A stretch of DNA of 42,142 bases, taken from the NCBI RefSeq assembly GCF_004519315.1, contig NZ_SOZE01000044.1:1-42142 (forward strand), given 5' to 3'. The notes below the pieces were generated by a model. The model did no database searches. It was not told where the DNA came from and worked only from the letters and a program-made list of their open reading frames with translations. Shown here piece after piece: positions 9,133 to 17,353 of the stretch. The stretch's first letter is position 1, and every line of letters begins with the position of its first letter. This stretch comes from Mucilaginibacter psychrotolerans (lineage in GTDB: Bacteria; Bacteroidota; Bacteroidia; Sphingobacteriales; Sphingobacteriaceae). Both the position numbers and the translations under genes were made by a program.

Positions 9133-9319
9133 AAAATGCAACTGCGGATGGTTACAGCCGTCCACTATTTAATGCCGAAAAAAATTTACAATAGAACCCT
9201 ACGCACAGACGTAATGAGAAATTGTTGAAGCAGATTGCCCAATGAGTGCTCCACGACCGGTGATTATTATTGTTGTTGTGGTATTAAATACCTATTATTG
9301 AGCTAATAAACCAAATCTT

Positions 9320-10435
9320 GTGCACCATCCATCACAATCAACAACGCAACTTAAGTCGCTGCTTTTTGCCGAAAAACCGCGCGAGAATGCGGGTGCACGC
9401 AGTTCAAACCGGTTTGATTATCAGAAAAACTGGGCTATTGTAAAGCTTACCGAATTGCATTCTACTGGCCAGGACTACTTGCTTGCATTCGAGTTTCATG
9501 AAGATGTAGCTGTGTTTAACTCGTCAGATGATCCCACAATGGTAGATTTTTATCAAGTAAAAACAACGGATAGTTCGCATTGGAAACTTACTGATTTTGC
9601 GAAAACAAAAAAGGGAAAGGATGACAGTATTCTTCCATCGACACTAGGGAAGCTTCACGGTCAACTCGAAAACTTTGGTGATGCTGTTGGCGGTCTTTAT
9701 CTAATTACAAATTCAAAAGTTCAGGGTGCCTTAAAAAATAAGACAGATTGCCTGACGGTTACCGCATTTAACTTAAAAGACGTATGCGACGAGGATCTTA
9801 AAAAATTAACTTCAAAGTTAAATGTCGAGTTAGCCGGAAAAGATCTGACAAAGCTTACGGACCTTATGGTATTCAATCTCCAGCAATTGGATATTAAACA
9901 CCACAGTGAGATTACAAGGGATAAGTTAAGTGCATTTATTGAAGCGACCCTGCCAAATGTCAAATATCAGATCGGGCCAATCTATAAAGCTATATTTGAT
10001 GAGATCAAAACAAAAAACAACGTTGAGGCCACTGCCCTTTCTTTTAATGAATTAAAGAAAACTAAATCGGTCAGCCGTGCTGACTTTGATAAATATTTGG
10101 CTGCGCTCGAAAACAACAATTCTATGAAGGACACAGCTGCAGCGATCGAACAGCGCCTGAATCAAGAGTTGACTGACTATCGCTTCGTGGCTTCCTTTAA
10201 ATTGCAGGCAAAGACATACGAATTAGCACGGATGAGTTATAACGATAAGCAATTTCAGCAGATCGAACACAAGGTTTTTAACCAAACTGATAATTTTTCG
10301 TCGCTAACTGGAAGAATAAACTCGGACATGGAAAGTATTTACGCAACGTTGCCAAACGAAGTTGTAACTAATCTTTCATATGGCAAGGACTATATCAAGA
10401 CGATCATTTTATTCAGGTTGTATGGAAAAGGGTAA
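9320..10435 (+). CDS. Cap4/DUF4297-type dsDNA nuclease, Lamassu LmuA-like
   Basis: A 371-aa protein. The N-terminal ~150 residues match the Cap4/DUF4297 nuclease pattern: GARSSNRFDYQKNW (25-38), acidic residues in FEFHEDV (57-63) and the QVK catalytic strand (79-81). The rest is helical. The SMC gene begins 38 bases downstream. A Cap4-type nuclease paired with a hook-bearing SMC ATPase is the hallmark of Lamassu-Cap4 and DdmABC-like systems, where the SMC part senses foreign DNA and releases the nuclease. The start is the GTG at 9320; the next in-frame ATG near residue 74 would remove most of the active-site region. Composition is AT-rich compared with its left neighbours. Confidence 0.8.
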   Translation: MHHPSQSTTQLKSLLFAEKPRENAGARSSNRFDYQKNWAIVKLTELHSTGQDYLLAFEFHEDVAVFNSSDDPTMVDFYQVKTTDSSHWKLTDFAKTKKGKDDSILPSTLGKLHGQLENFGDAVGGLYLITNSKVQGALKNKTDCLTVTAFNLKDVCDEDLKKLTSKLNVELAGKDLTKLTDLMVFNLQQLDIKHHSEITRDKLSAFIEATLPNVKYQIGPIYKAIFDEIKTKNNVEATALSFNELKKTKSVSRADFDKYLAALENNNSMKDTAAAIEQRLNQELTDYRFVASFKLQAKTYELARMSYNDKQFQQIEHKVFNQTDNFSSLTGRINSDMESIYATLPNEVVTNLSYGKDYIKTIILFRLYGKG

Positions 10436-10473
10436 TTTCAAACGGCTTATAAGAAATTTAAGAAATTGGAAGA

Positions 10474-12177
10474 ATGAAGCAATTCAAATTAAAAGAGATG
10501 ACGCTGTTGTCGTTAAAGGAAAGGAGATCAAGAAAAGTGACCTTCAGTCCGACGAGGACAGTAATAATCGGGACAAATGAGACCGGCAAGTCATGCCTTA
10601 TAAAGTCCATATACTATACATTCGGAGCAGAGGCGCATAAAATGCACCCGGACTGGCTGGATGCTCAACCGATATCGGTTATCCGGTTTTCTGTAGATGA
10701 AGAGGATTATGTGATTTTCCGCCAAGAAAAAACTTTCGCTTTGTTTGATAATAATGATGACATGATAGGCAAATACATCCGCGTTTCCGATATTGGTGCC
10801 AAACTCGCAGAGTTATTTGATTTCCAATTAGAATTGCGTGATCATCAAAAAAAGATAGTGACTCCTCCGCCAGCGTATTTGTTTTTACCATTTTACATGG
10901 ATCAGGATGTCAGCTGGCAACGTAACTGGGATAGTTTCAAATCGCTTTATTTACCAAAAGCACGCTTAGACATCATTAATTATCACACAGGCATTCGTCC
11001 TAACCAGTATTATCAAACAAAAAATGAACTCGGCATATTAAATGAAGGCATTGCAGTCGCAGATAAGGAAATTAAATTGATCCGTGGCATGCTCAATAAT
11101 GTCAAAGAGAAACTAACCATCTCTGATTTCACGGTAGATCTTGAAGCCTTTCAAGTTGAAATAACGGCGCTTTTAGCCGAGTGCCAAATACTAAGAATCG
11201 ATCAGGAGGATTACAAAACCAAATTATCAAAACAGTTCAACCATAAAATTAATCTTGACGCACAACTGCTAATCGTTAGAAAAACGCTGGCTGAAACTCA
11301 AAAAGACTACTCCTATGCACTGAATAAGGGGGAGGATATCGTGCCTTGCCCTACTTGCGGGGCAGAGTATGAAAACTCGTTTGCAGAACGATTCGGCATG
11401 GCTCAAGACGAGCAAAGATGTTATGATCTCATTTTGGAACTGGAAGAAGAATTGGTAACCATCGAGGCAGATATCAATAAATTGAACGCAAAGTTTGTTG
11501 AAAGCACTAAAACCCTGCTTGAAATTGAGACACAGTTAGATCGGAAGCAAGGGGAAGTCAAGTTGAAGGACTTAATAGAAAGCGAAGGTAAAAAGGAAGT
11601 TCAGAACTTGTTCAGACAGGAGATCGCCGCATATTCCAAAGAATTAGAAGAAAAAATTAAATTACGAGATCAATTAGAAACTGATCTGAAGTCGTTGGAA
11701 GATAAAAAGCGTGGAGACAAGATTAAAAATTTGTACAGAGGATACATGAAGCAATTTTTGAATGAAGTTAATCTACCAAATGTGCGACAAAAATCCTATG
11801 AAAAAATTGATTCGCAGTTGTCAGAGTCAGGGAGTAAAACACCACGCGAATTCATGGCTTACTATTATGCCATTTTAACTGTGATGACTCAATACGCTTC
11901 AGCCACTTTTTGTCCCCTTGTGATTGATTCGCCAAATCAACAAGCGCAGGATAAAGACAATTTGCCGACACTATTGAATTTTATTATCAATCGCCAGCCT
12001 AAAGATTCGCAATTAATCATGAGCATCGAGGGGGATCATGGTATAGACTATAAAGCCGATATCATCCGATTACAAGAAAAAAACCACCTTTTGCAAGAAA
12101 GTGGTTATTATAATGATTTCGAAAATATTAAACGATATTTAGATGCAGTTGTCGGAGGCCAGCGCCTATTTTATTAA
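10474..12177 (+). CDS. SMC-like ATPase with zinc hook, Lamassu LmuB-like
   Basis: A 567-aa protein with Walker A GTNETGKS (33-40), coiled coils at about 185-290 and 320-420, a zinc-hook motif CPTC (292-295) and Walker B LVIDSPNQQ (482-490). A conserved helix with PREFMAYYYAIL just before Walker B resembles the ABC/SMC signature region. This is the Rad50/SMC plan at the size of Lamassu LmuB. With the nuclease upstream it forms a two-gene Lamassu-like unit. No separate LmuC-type gene lies between or directly after, which is unusual for typical Lamassu. A short frame overlapping the 5' end (10380-10580) is only a shadow. Confidence 0.82.
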   Translation: MKQFKLKEMTLLSLKERRSRKVTFSPTRTVIIGTNETGKSCLIKSIYYTFGAEAHKMHPDWLDAQPISVIRFSVDEEDYVIFRQEKTFALFDNNDDMIGKYIRVSDIGAKLAELFDFQLELRDHQKKIVTPPPAYLFLPFYMDQDVSWQRNWDSFKSLYLPKARLDIINYHTGIRPNQYYQTKNELGILNEGIAVADKEIKLIRGMLNNVKEKLTISDFTVDLEAFQVEITALLAECQILRIDQEDYKTKLSKQFNHKINLDAQLLIVRKTLAETQKDYSYALNKGEDIVPCPTCGAEYENSFAERFGMAQDEQRCYDLILELEEELVTIEADINKLNAKFVESTKTLLEIETQLDRKQGEVKLKDLIESEGKKEVQNLFRQEIAAYSKELEEKIKLRDQLETDLKSLEDKKRGDKIKNLYRGYMKQFLNEVNLPNVRQKSYEKIDSQLSESGSKTPREFMAYYYAILTVMTQYASATFCPLVIDSPNQQAQDKDNLPTLLNFIINRQPKDSQLIMSIEGDHGIDYKADIIRLQEKNHLLQESGYYNDFENIKRYLDAVVGGQRLFY

Positions 12178-12378
12178 TTTAAAAAACGTCAACTCAAAAG
12201 TCCAGGACTGCATCAATCGCATCGTCCGCCTTTTTAAAAGGAAACGTTAGATTTGGTATCGCCTGGTTGTTAATCATGATATGAGATTATGTGTATTGAC
12301 GTAATTTCAAACCGAGATTCCACGTCATTAAGCAGTTTTTAGGGTTTGTTAAACCGTTACTTTCCTGATTTGCCGCCA

Positions 12379-12573
12379 TCACTTTTTAACCAGGTAGCAG
12401 ATGGCGGCGATTACGATCAGGCAGACCACTACTATAGCGATCAGGGCGAAAGAAGTTTCAGACATGGCTTTGTTTTTATGGTATTTTAATAAATTAATTT
12501 TCAGGTTGAGCAGGGCGGTCAGCAGGCCGATGGCAACGGTGATAAAAGGCAATAATTTTAGTAAGGTCTCCAT
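12379..12573 (-). CDS. Small protein with two membrane helices, 64 aa
   Basis: Two predicted transmembrane helices (about residues 5-24 and 42-61) flank a basic loop with KYHKNK. A second Met at residue 37 could start a 28-aa single-helix form. It runs against its neighbours and lies alone between the Lamassu-like pair and the ADP-ribosyltransferase. Toxins of type I systems and small membrane effectors have this size and form, but no family is recognised. Confidence 0.5.
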   Translation of the reverse strand: METLLKLLPFITVAIGLLTALLNLKINLLKYHKNKAMSETSFALIAIVVVCLIVIAAICYLVKK

Positions 12574-12967
12574 ACACTATATATTATGTTACGTTCATGA
12601 TTTGAGCTTCCTGGACAGCATAGCAGAGGGTTGGCGCGGTGTCAAGTATTTCACCCCGGCGGAAAGACGGGTTTTAATAGCGCATATAGTACTCAGGCAG
12701 CGCCGGAAGTTTCATTAAGCAGCGAAAAAAATTTATACCGCCCGTCATTAAGATAAATTATGGTATCCCCGTCGCGAAAAAACGGTCTAAAATGGATGCA
12801 AAAAGCTGATTTTGAAGGGTAATTCACAGGAAATTTTGTCTTTATTAAAAATAATTCGCCTGACAATCAGTGTTATGTGTTTATTTTTCACAGATTTATA
12901 ATTTTTTTTATTTTTCAGCCGGATTTGACTGAATCGCGGTCCTGATTTCTTTGCGCATTTTTGAGGA
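12574..12967. other. Non-coding stretch before the ADP-ribosyltransferase
   Basis: About 394 bases. The right half (from about 12840) is very AT-rich and probably holds the promoter of the gene at 12968, although no clean TAnnTTTG box is visible. The left half has an open plus frame ending near 12718 without a convincing start. I see no hairpin or repeat of note. Confidence 0.45.
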
Positions 12968-13648
12968 ATGAGTTTAAGTTTAGAAGACACACTTCGGTTA
13001 TGCGATAGCGAGCGCAATCACCACGGACTGACACTTGCCCGGAGCTATGAGGGCTTCAAAGCATGGTTTGCGGCTTTTGAAAACGGCAGCGATGAGTTTG
13101 ACCTGCATCTCGCTTACATGCGCGAACTTGACATTCCGAAAGAGGAAGCTTTCTTTATTTTAGCTTATACCGGTACTCACTCCAGCTGGATCAACAGCGA
13201 ACTTCGGAACGGTGAGGAACTATCAAGCCGCTGCAAGCAAGCATTCGCGGAATCTTTAGATCAGGTGCTTTGTAAACTTACCTCATTCAATAATCAAATC
13301 GTCTACCGGATGGATATCCCACCTGACGATGAGGAAGAGACTAGAAGCTGGTTTGATCAACATGTAGGCGCAAAGTTCGAAGTTCCTTATTATCTTTCAA
13401 CTGCGCAGGAGGATTACCATAATACGCCCGTCGTCTGGAAAATCCAGACACTGGCTGCCGATAGTTTTGGCAAGGATATTTCCAAACTTACGAATAACGA
13501 GTTTGAGCGGGAGGTGCTTTTCTGTCGGCACGCTAAATTTGAAATATTGGGAATTGAGCACGGGACTGGGTATGTGATGTTACAGGAACTTACGAAGGAC
13601 GCCGCAACCGATTTTCCCCTGGTTGGTATCTATAGCCGCAACTATTAG
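12968..13648 (+). CDS. Mono-ADP-ribosyltransferase (R-S-E class)
   Basis: A 226-aa protein. The three motifs of arginine-type ADP-ribosyltransferases appear in order: Arg114 in IVYRMD, the STS-like motif in YYLSTA (Ser144-Thr145), and the ExE motif EREVLF (Glu180, Glu182). The upstream YTGTHSSWIN segment (67-76) and the C-terminal ILGIEHG strand fit the fold. Family members move ADP-ribose from NAD+ to a target molecule; the target here is unknown. There is no signal peptide, so it should act inside the cell. The TIR-like gene starts 37 bases downstream on the same strand, suggesting an operon of two NAD+-related enzymes. It could be a toxin or a defence effector. Confidence 0.82.
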   Translation: MSLSLEDTLRLCDSERNHHGLTLARSYEGFKAWFAAFENGSDEFDLHLAYMRELDIPKEEAFFILAYTGTHSSWINSELRNGEELSSRCKQAFAESLDQVLCKLTSFNNQIVYRMDIPPDDEEETRSWFDQHVGAKFEVPYYLSTAQEDYHNTPVVWKIQTLAADSFGKDISKLTNNEFEREVLFCRHAKFEILGIEHGTGYVMLQELTKDAATDFPLVGIYSRNY

Positions 13649-13685
13649 GAACGATGGCAATTTTGAATGCCCATTAAATTTGATT

Positions 13686-14822
13686 ATGAAAAAAACGATC
13701 TTTTATTCCTGGCAGTCTGATCTGGCCAATAATACTAACCGGGGGTTCATAGAGGACAGCCTCGAAAAAGCAATCAAAGGGATAAGCCGCCAGGAAGTAC
13801 ATCTCGAAGTGGCGATCGACCGTGATACGCAGCACAGTAGCGGGACCCCTGATATTGTAAATACGCTTTTTGAAAAGATAGACAAATGCCAGGTTTTTGT
13901 TGCGGACGTTAGCCTGATTAATACGGAAGGCAAGCGCACACCTAATCCGAATGTACTCTTGGAACTTGGTTACGCAGCCAAATGCGTTGGCTGGGAGAAC
14001 ATCATCTGTGTTTATAATACGGAATACGGTCAACCTGAAGAATTGCCTTTTGATTTGCGTTTCCGCCGGCCACTGCAATACAAGGTTAGTAAAACCGGGC
14101 CGAAAGCCGCTGAGCGAAACCTGATGGCAGCCGCGCTTCAAAAATCACTTCAGGCGGTTTTGGATAAGCAGCATAGCAAAGATGTCATCTATGAGAATAT
14201 CAAACTACAGGTCGATCAGCATTTGATGGCAATCGCTAATCTCGGGTATAAGCTATTTTACGGCTATAAGGGTTTTATTACGCCGCGTGACCTTTTTACT
14301 TTAGTTGATCTTACAGTACAAGAATTATCGGAACTATTGAGTTCCGGTGACTTTATGGGCTTCCAATTATTCAAAAACACTGAAAGTTTACAGGATAGTT
14401 TTCAGGCCATCGTTAACAACCCGATCTTTGCCAAGCATATTGATGATGATAAAGTTGCCGCACTGATCAAACTGGGCAACGCACTCTATCTTTTGAATGA
14501 GAACCTGGCGAACCGCCGGAAGCTGTTCCGGAAAACTGAAAAAACGGTTAGCGGGTTCCATACGATTGAAGGCACGGCTGTAGAAGCGGGTAATAAACCG
14601 GGCAAATTTCTTTTGCTGAAAACGATTGATCAGGAGAAAGGTGTGGTGATGGATAGCGGGGATTTTACCAGATACCGGCAAACAGATCTCTTAACCTTTT
14701 TCAAGGTTGCCGAGGGCCAGGTATTTGTGCTGGTGTTATTGTTTAAAGAAGTGTTTTCAGCTGTTGGCGCCGTGATTAACCAATGGGGTGGCTCAATCAT
14801 GCTGAACCCCGCTCGGATCTAA
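13686..14822 (+). CDS. TIR-like (nucleotide hydrolase-fold) protein
   Basis: A 378-aa protein. The N-terminal domain (1-130) begins KTIFYSWQSDLANNTNRGFI, continues with strand FVADVS (71-76) and has NPNVLLELGYAAK (87-99). That pattern belongs to TIR-like and nucleoside-deoxyribosyltransferase-fold enzymes, with Glu93 as the likely catalytic residue. The C-terminal ~220 residues are helical then beta-rich and unrecognised; they may sense a signal. The frame is open back to 13623, overlapping the previous gene, but the conserved strand begins right after the ATG at 13686, so I start there. Coupled to an ADP-ribosyltransferase, it may cleave or modify NAD+ or a related nucleotide. Confidence 0.75.
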   Translation: MKKTIFYSWQSDLANNTNRGFIEDSLEKAIKGISRQEVHLEVAIDRDTQHSSGTPDIVNTLFEKIDKCQVFVADVSLINTEGKRTPNPNVLLELGYAAKCVGWENIICVYNTEYGQPEELPFDLRFRRPLQYKVSKTGPKAAERNLMAAALQKSLQAVLDKQHSKDVIYENIKLQVDQHLMAIANLGYKLFYGYKGFITPRDLFTLVDLTVQELSELLSSGDFMGFQLFKNTESLQDSFQAIVNNPIFAKHIDDDKVAALIKLGNALYLLNENLANRRKLFRKTEKTVSGFHTIEGTAVEAGNKPGKFLLLKTIDQEKGVVMDSGDFTRYRQTDLLTFFKVAEGQVFVLVLLFKEVFSAVGAVINQWGGSIMLNPARI

Positions 14823-14828
14823 AGGCGC

Positions 14829-15266
14829 TCAAATTTCCGGTAGACCGTATTCGCGGTAATACGAATTCAGGCACCACTTTTTACAGGCTTCATAACTTTC
14901 TTTTTCTGCGGCAAGCTCCGGATATTTGGTTATCGTTTTTTCTGCGAATTCCCAGGCGAGTTCTTCCCTGGCGACCTTGTTATCTCCGGGCGTTATTTTC
15001 GGTGACTGAAAATGGCCGAACTCATGAAACAGAATCCATAACACGTTTAGCGGCACTTTCACATTTTTAAGGCTGATGCGGATATGCTCAGGTTTATCGT
15101 CGTAGGCTTCAAAATTAGAAAACTCAACATCATAACGTGCAGAGATATTCACGCCTTCTGCCTGCAGGTCATCCAACACGCGGGTGACTAATGCGCGATA
15201 TGGTTCCAGCTTACCTTGAGCGCAAAACTCGTCGATCTTTTGTTCACGAGGCGTTTTAAGTGGCAT
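14829..15266 (-). CDS. HExxH zincin-type metallopeptidase
   Basis: A 145-aa protein with the zinc-binding motif HEFGH (81-85) in the helix WILFHEFGHF, and a downstream acidic helix REELAWEFAEK (100-110) offering the third ligand (Glu101 or Glu102). It resembles small ImmA/IrrE-like zincins often found in mobile elements next to regulators or toxins. It ends six bases from the stop of the TIR-like gene, in convergent orientation, and follows the 88-aa gene by 8 bases on its own strand. There is no HTH domain or signal peptide. The substrate is unknown. Confidence 0.72.
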   Translation of the reverse strand: MPLKTPREQKIDEFCAQGKLEPYRALVTRVLDDLQAEGVNISARYDVEFSNFEAYDDKPEHIRISLKNVKVPLNVLWILFHEFGHFQSPKITPGDNKVAREELAWEFAEKTITKYPELAAEKESYEACKKWCLNSYYREYGLPEI

Positions 15267-15274
15267 AGGCTGGG

Positions 15275-15541
15275 TTATAAAGCCAGGTCCAGATCTTGTT
15301 CGCTATCCGGAATGTTATTGATGTCCCGGATCACCACGATTGACGGCGTATCATCATGGACACTGGCGTAAATATTTAATCCTTCTTTCGGATAAATAAC
15401 GCTTGCGGCATAATGCCGTAATGCGTCGACCAGTTTTTGCTTTGCTGCAAGCGTAACGCCGAACGGCGGCATGGCAGTCAGGATGCAGCCGGTTTCAGCT
15501 CCGGTTTCCGGATTGTTCAATCTTTTGATAAGTGTTCTCAT
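15275..15541 (-). CDS. Unrecognised 88-aa partner of the zincin
   Basis: First gene of a two-gene minus-strand unit; its stop lies 8 bases before the zincin start. It is a small mixed alpha/beta protein with an acidic C terminus (DSEQDLDLAL) and no recognised domain. Context suggests a substrate, inhibitor or regulator of the zincin. Confidence 0.6.
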   Translation of the reverse strand: MRTLIKRLNNPETGAETGCILTAMPPFGVTLAAKQKLVDALRHYAASVIYPKEGLNIYASVHDDTPSIVVIRDINNIPDSEQDLDLAL

Positions 15542-15666
15542 GGATAAGGTATTAATTAAGGTGCAATATAAAATTATCTCATAACTATTTTTTATCGATT
15601 ACCGACAATATTAATTTTGAAATCAAACCATATATTAGGTTAAGCGTTTTTCGATAAACCCGTCTT

Positions 15667-16428
15667 ATGCCTAGCCAAAGCGTTTATTTCAAATTCCGTA
15701 ATACATTTGACTTTTCCCCTCGCCGGTTTGAAATAGGAAATGCTATCATTCAGAACAAAGGGCTAGCCGACAACTTCTTTTTAAAGAAGCTTTACGATTT
15801 AAGAGAAGATGAATACGGCCCATATTACTGCTTCCACTTTGATTACTTTTCGATAAGCCTTCCTGGCCAGGAAGAACGGTATTTCAATCATGTGACAGAT
15901 ATCATCATCAATCGCATTGACCATTATAAAAAGAAAGACCCGTTTTCATCTAACTATCCGAATCACATGGCAAGCGTTTCTAAGTTGGAGGCTTTCCTTG
16001 CCTTTCTGAAATCTGTTGACCGCTGGCATAAGCTTGATCCTATTGAATCAGTAATAGCTGAGAAAGACCGGGAGATAGACAGATTAAATGCTAAGATCGA
16101 AATGCTGGAAGCGCAGATAAAAGAAGCGACTAAATATGATGCCAGTGAAAAGATCGTGCTAAGCAAAGGTGGCATAGCTGCTTTTATGGATGTTGTGCAC
16201 CAGATACAAGATTTAAAAATGCCTAATGGTAATAAGTTGGCCCGCTCACAAGGTCAAAGCCCCTGGTATAAAATGATCGCCAAATATATTAAACACGGCG
16301 ATAAGGACATTTCTATTGATACCGCACATAATTACTTCCCGGCTAATAAGGATGACAAACCGGCCAAGTATATAAATATAGACGAAGCGGACAAGCTTTT
16401 CAAAGTAGTCTCTAAAGACAAGGAATAG
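15667..16428 (+). CDS. Unrecognised 253-aa protein with central coiled coil
   Basis: The N-terminal ~130 residues are mixed and rich in aromatic residues, a coiled coil spans about 138-160 (EKDREIDRLNAKIEMLEAQI), and the C terminus (175-245) is a compact helical region that could be a winged-helix or DNA-binding domain (WYKMIAKYIKHG, HNYFPANKDD). Its position just left of the mobilisation genes suggests an element-maintenance or regulatory protein. No enzyme motif is seen. Confidence 0.62.
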   Translation: MPSQSVYFKFRNTFDFSPRRFEIGNAIIQNKGLADNFFLKKLYDLREDEYGPYYCFHFDYFSISLPGQEERYFNHVTDIIINRIDHYKKKDPFSSNYPNHMASVSKLEAFLAFLKSVDRWHKLDPIESVIAEKDREIDRLNAKIEMLEAQIKEATKYDASEKIVLSKGGIAAFMDVVHQIQDLKMPNGNKLARSQGQSPWYKMIAKYIKHGDKDISIDTAHNYFPANKDDKPAKYINIDEADKLFKVVSKDKE

Positions 16429-16566
16429 CGTTTAGCCCTTCGAATCTGACCAAACGCCAACATTGGTCATTCATTCCGCCCTTTTGCTCCTCAACTTTGA
16501 ACCATTGCGTTCAAGGGAACCCAAATGATCGTTCCCGCGAACCGGTTTAACATTAATCTAAAACAC

Positions 16567-16575
16567 GGAGGAAAG
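16567..16575 (+). promoter_or_regulatory. Strong Shine-Dalgarno of the HTH gene
   Basis: GGAGGAAAG ends one base before the ATG at 16577. Such a strong site is uncommon in Bacteroidota, where most genes lack one, and it fixes the start of the following gene. Confidence 0.6.
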
Positions 16576-16576
16576 A

Positions 16577-16843
16577 ATGAATTTAGAGATTATCACCAAA
16601 GAAGATTTAAGGGAGTTTGAAATCAAGCTATTAACGGAGATAAAAAAGCTCGTGCAACTCGACGGGCAGGGTGCGTCCAAGAAATGGCTGAAAAGCAATG
16701 AGGTCAGGAAACTGCTAAAGATATCACCCGGTACTTTACAGAACCTCCGCATCAATGGCACGCTAAACTTTACACGCATCGGCAGCATTATCTACTATAA
16801 GCTGGAGGACATCAACAAGCTGCTGGAAGGAGGCGTCAAATGA
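16577..16843 (+). CDS. Helix-turn-helix protein (MerR/excisionase-like)
   Basis: An 88-aa protein. An N-terminal helix (1-28) is followed by WLKSNEVRKLLKISPGTLQNLR (40-61), the winged helix-turn-helix of the excisionase/MerR-like group, and a wing with FTRIGSIIYYKLEDINKLLE (67-86). Proteins of this type open the mobilisation or excision modules of many Bacteroidota elements. It has a strong ribosome site, and its stop overlaps the next start (ATGA at 16840), so the two are translationally coupled. It is probably an excisionase or module regulator. Confidence 0.75.
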   Translation: MNLEIITKEDLREFEIKLLTEIKKLVQLDGQGASKKWLKSNEVRKLLKISPGTLQNLRINGTLNFTRIGSIIYYKLEDINKLLEGGVK

Positions 16844-17157
16844 AGAAAGCCATTTCAACACCGGCGCTTGCCGGTTACGCAAAACGGTTGAGCCAAATGA
16901 GTAAGGACAAGCGGCTGAATGCAACGCATATCAGTCTGTTTACCGGATTGTTCGTCTACTGGCAGCGAAGCGACTTCGCCAATCCTTTCAATATTACACG
17001 AAAGGCACTGATGGCTTATGCTAAGATCGCATCCATTGCGACTTACCACAAGTGTATCAGGGAGCTTGATGCGTATGGCTATGTCCGTTACCAGCCGTCT
17101 TTTCACCCGGCAAAAGGGAGCCTTATTTACTGGCCGGAGAATCTTGAAAAAAATTAA
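16840..17157 (+). CDS. Winged-helix-like element protein, 105 aa
   Basis: Basic N terminus (MKKAISTPALAGYAKRL), then a likely winged-helix fold: ATHISLFTGLFVYWQ (29-43), NITRKALMAYAKIASIATYHKCIRELDAYGYVRY (50-83). This resembles small replication or regulatory proteins placed before mobC in Bacteroidota mobilisable elements. Coupled to the HTH gene by an ATGA overlap. DNA binding is inferred. Confidence 0.62.
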   Translation: MKKAISTPALAGYAKRLSQMSKDKRLNATHISLFTGLFVYWQRSDFANPFNITRKALMAYAKIASIATYHKCIRELDAYGYVRYQPSFHPAKGSLIYWPENLEKN

Positions 17158-17353
17158 TCGAAGCAGTGAACGCGGGCTTTGCCCGCAGCAGCACAACCAG
17201 ACAGCTAAACAGCTGGGTAGCACGAGGAGCATGAGCGACGAAGTGGAGCGAGTTAATGTTTTTGCTATACAAAAACCCGGATACACCCTTGCGGGATGAT
17301 CCGGAACTCGCTCCCGTTGGTCGGCTTTTTTTAGATCAGGAAGGAATGAACAC
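17158..17353. other. Probable origin of transfer (oriT) with nested inverted repeats
   Basis: Gene-free gap directly upstream of mobC and the relaxase gene, the usual place for a MOBP oriT. It holds a perfect hairpin GCGGGCTTTGCCCGC (172-186 of the 17-kb block), and a nest in which GGAGCGAGTT (17245-17254) pairs with 17305-17314 and encloses GTTTTTG/CAAAAAC (17258-17276) and CCGGAT/ATCCGG (17277-17304). On the minus strand CATCCCGC (17291-17298) is close to the CATCCTGC-like nick sites of MOBP systems. The nick position is inferred. Confidence 0.6.

Noticed and set aside
10380..10580. Plus-strand frame across the nuclease-SMC junction, considered as a missing LmuC-like gene
   Set aside because: It lies in another frame over the ends of two well-supported genes, is only 66 codons long and has no motif.
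12401..12718. Plus-strand frame of 105 codons
   Set aside because: Overlaps the small membrane gene on the other strand; only its last ~40 codons look protein-like and they have no start of their own.
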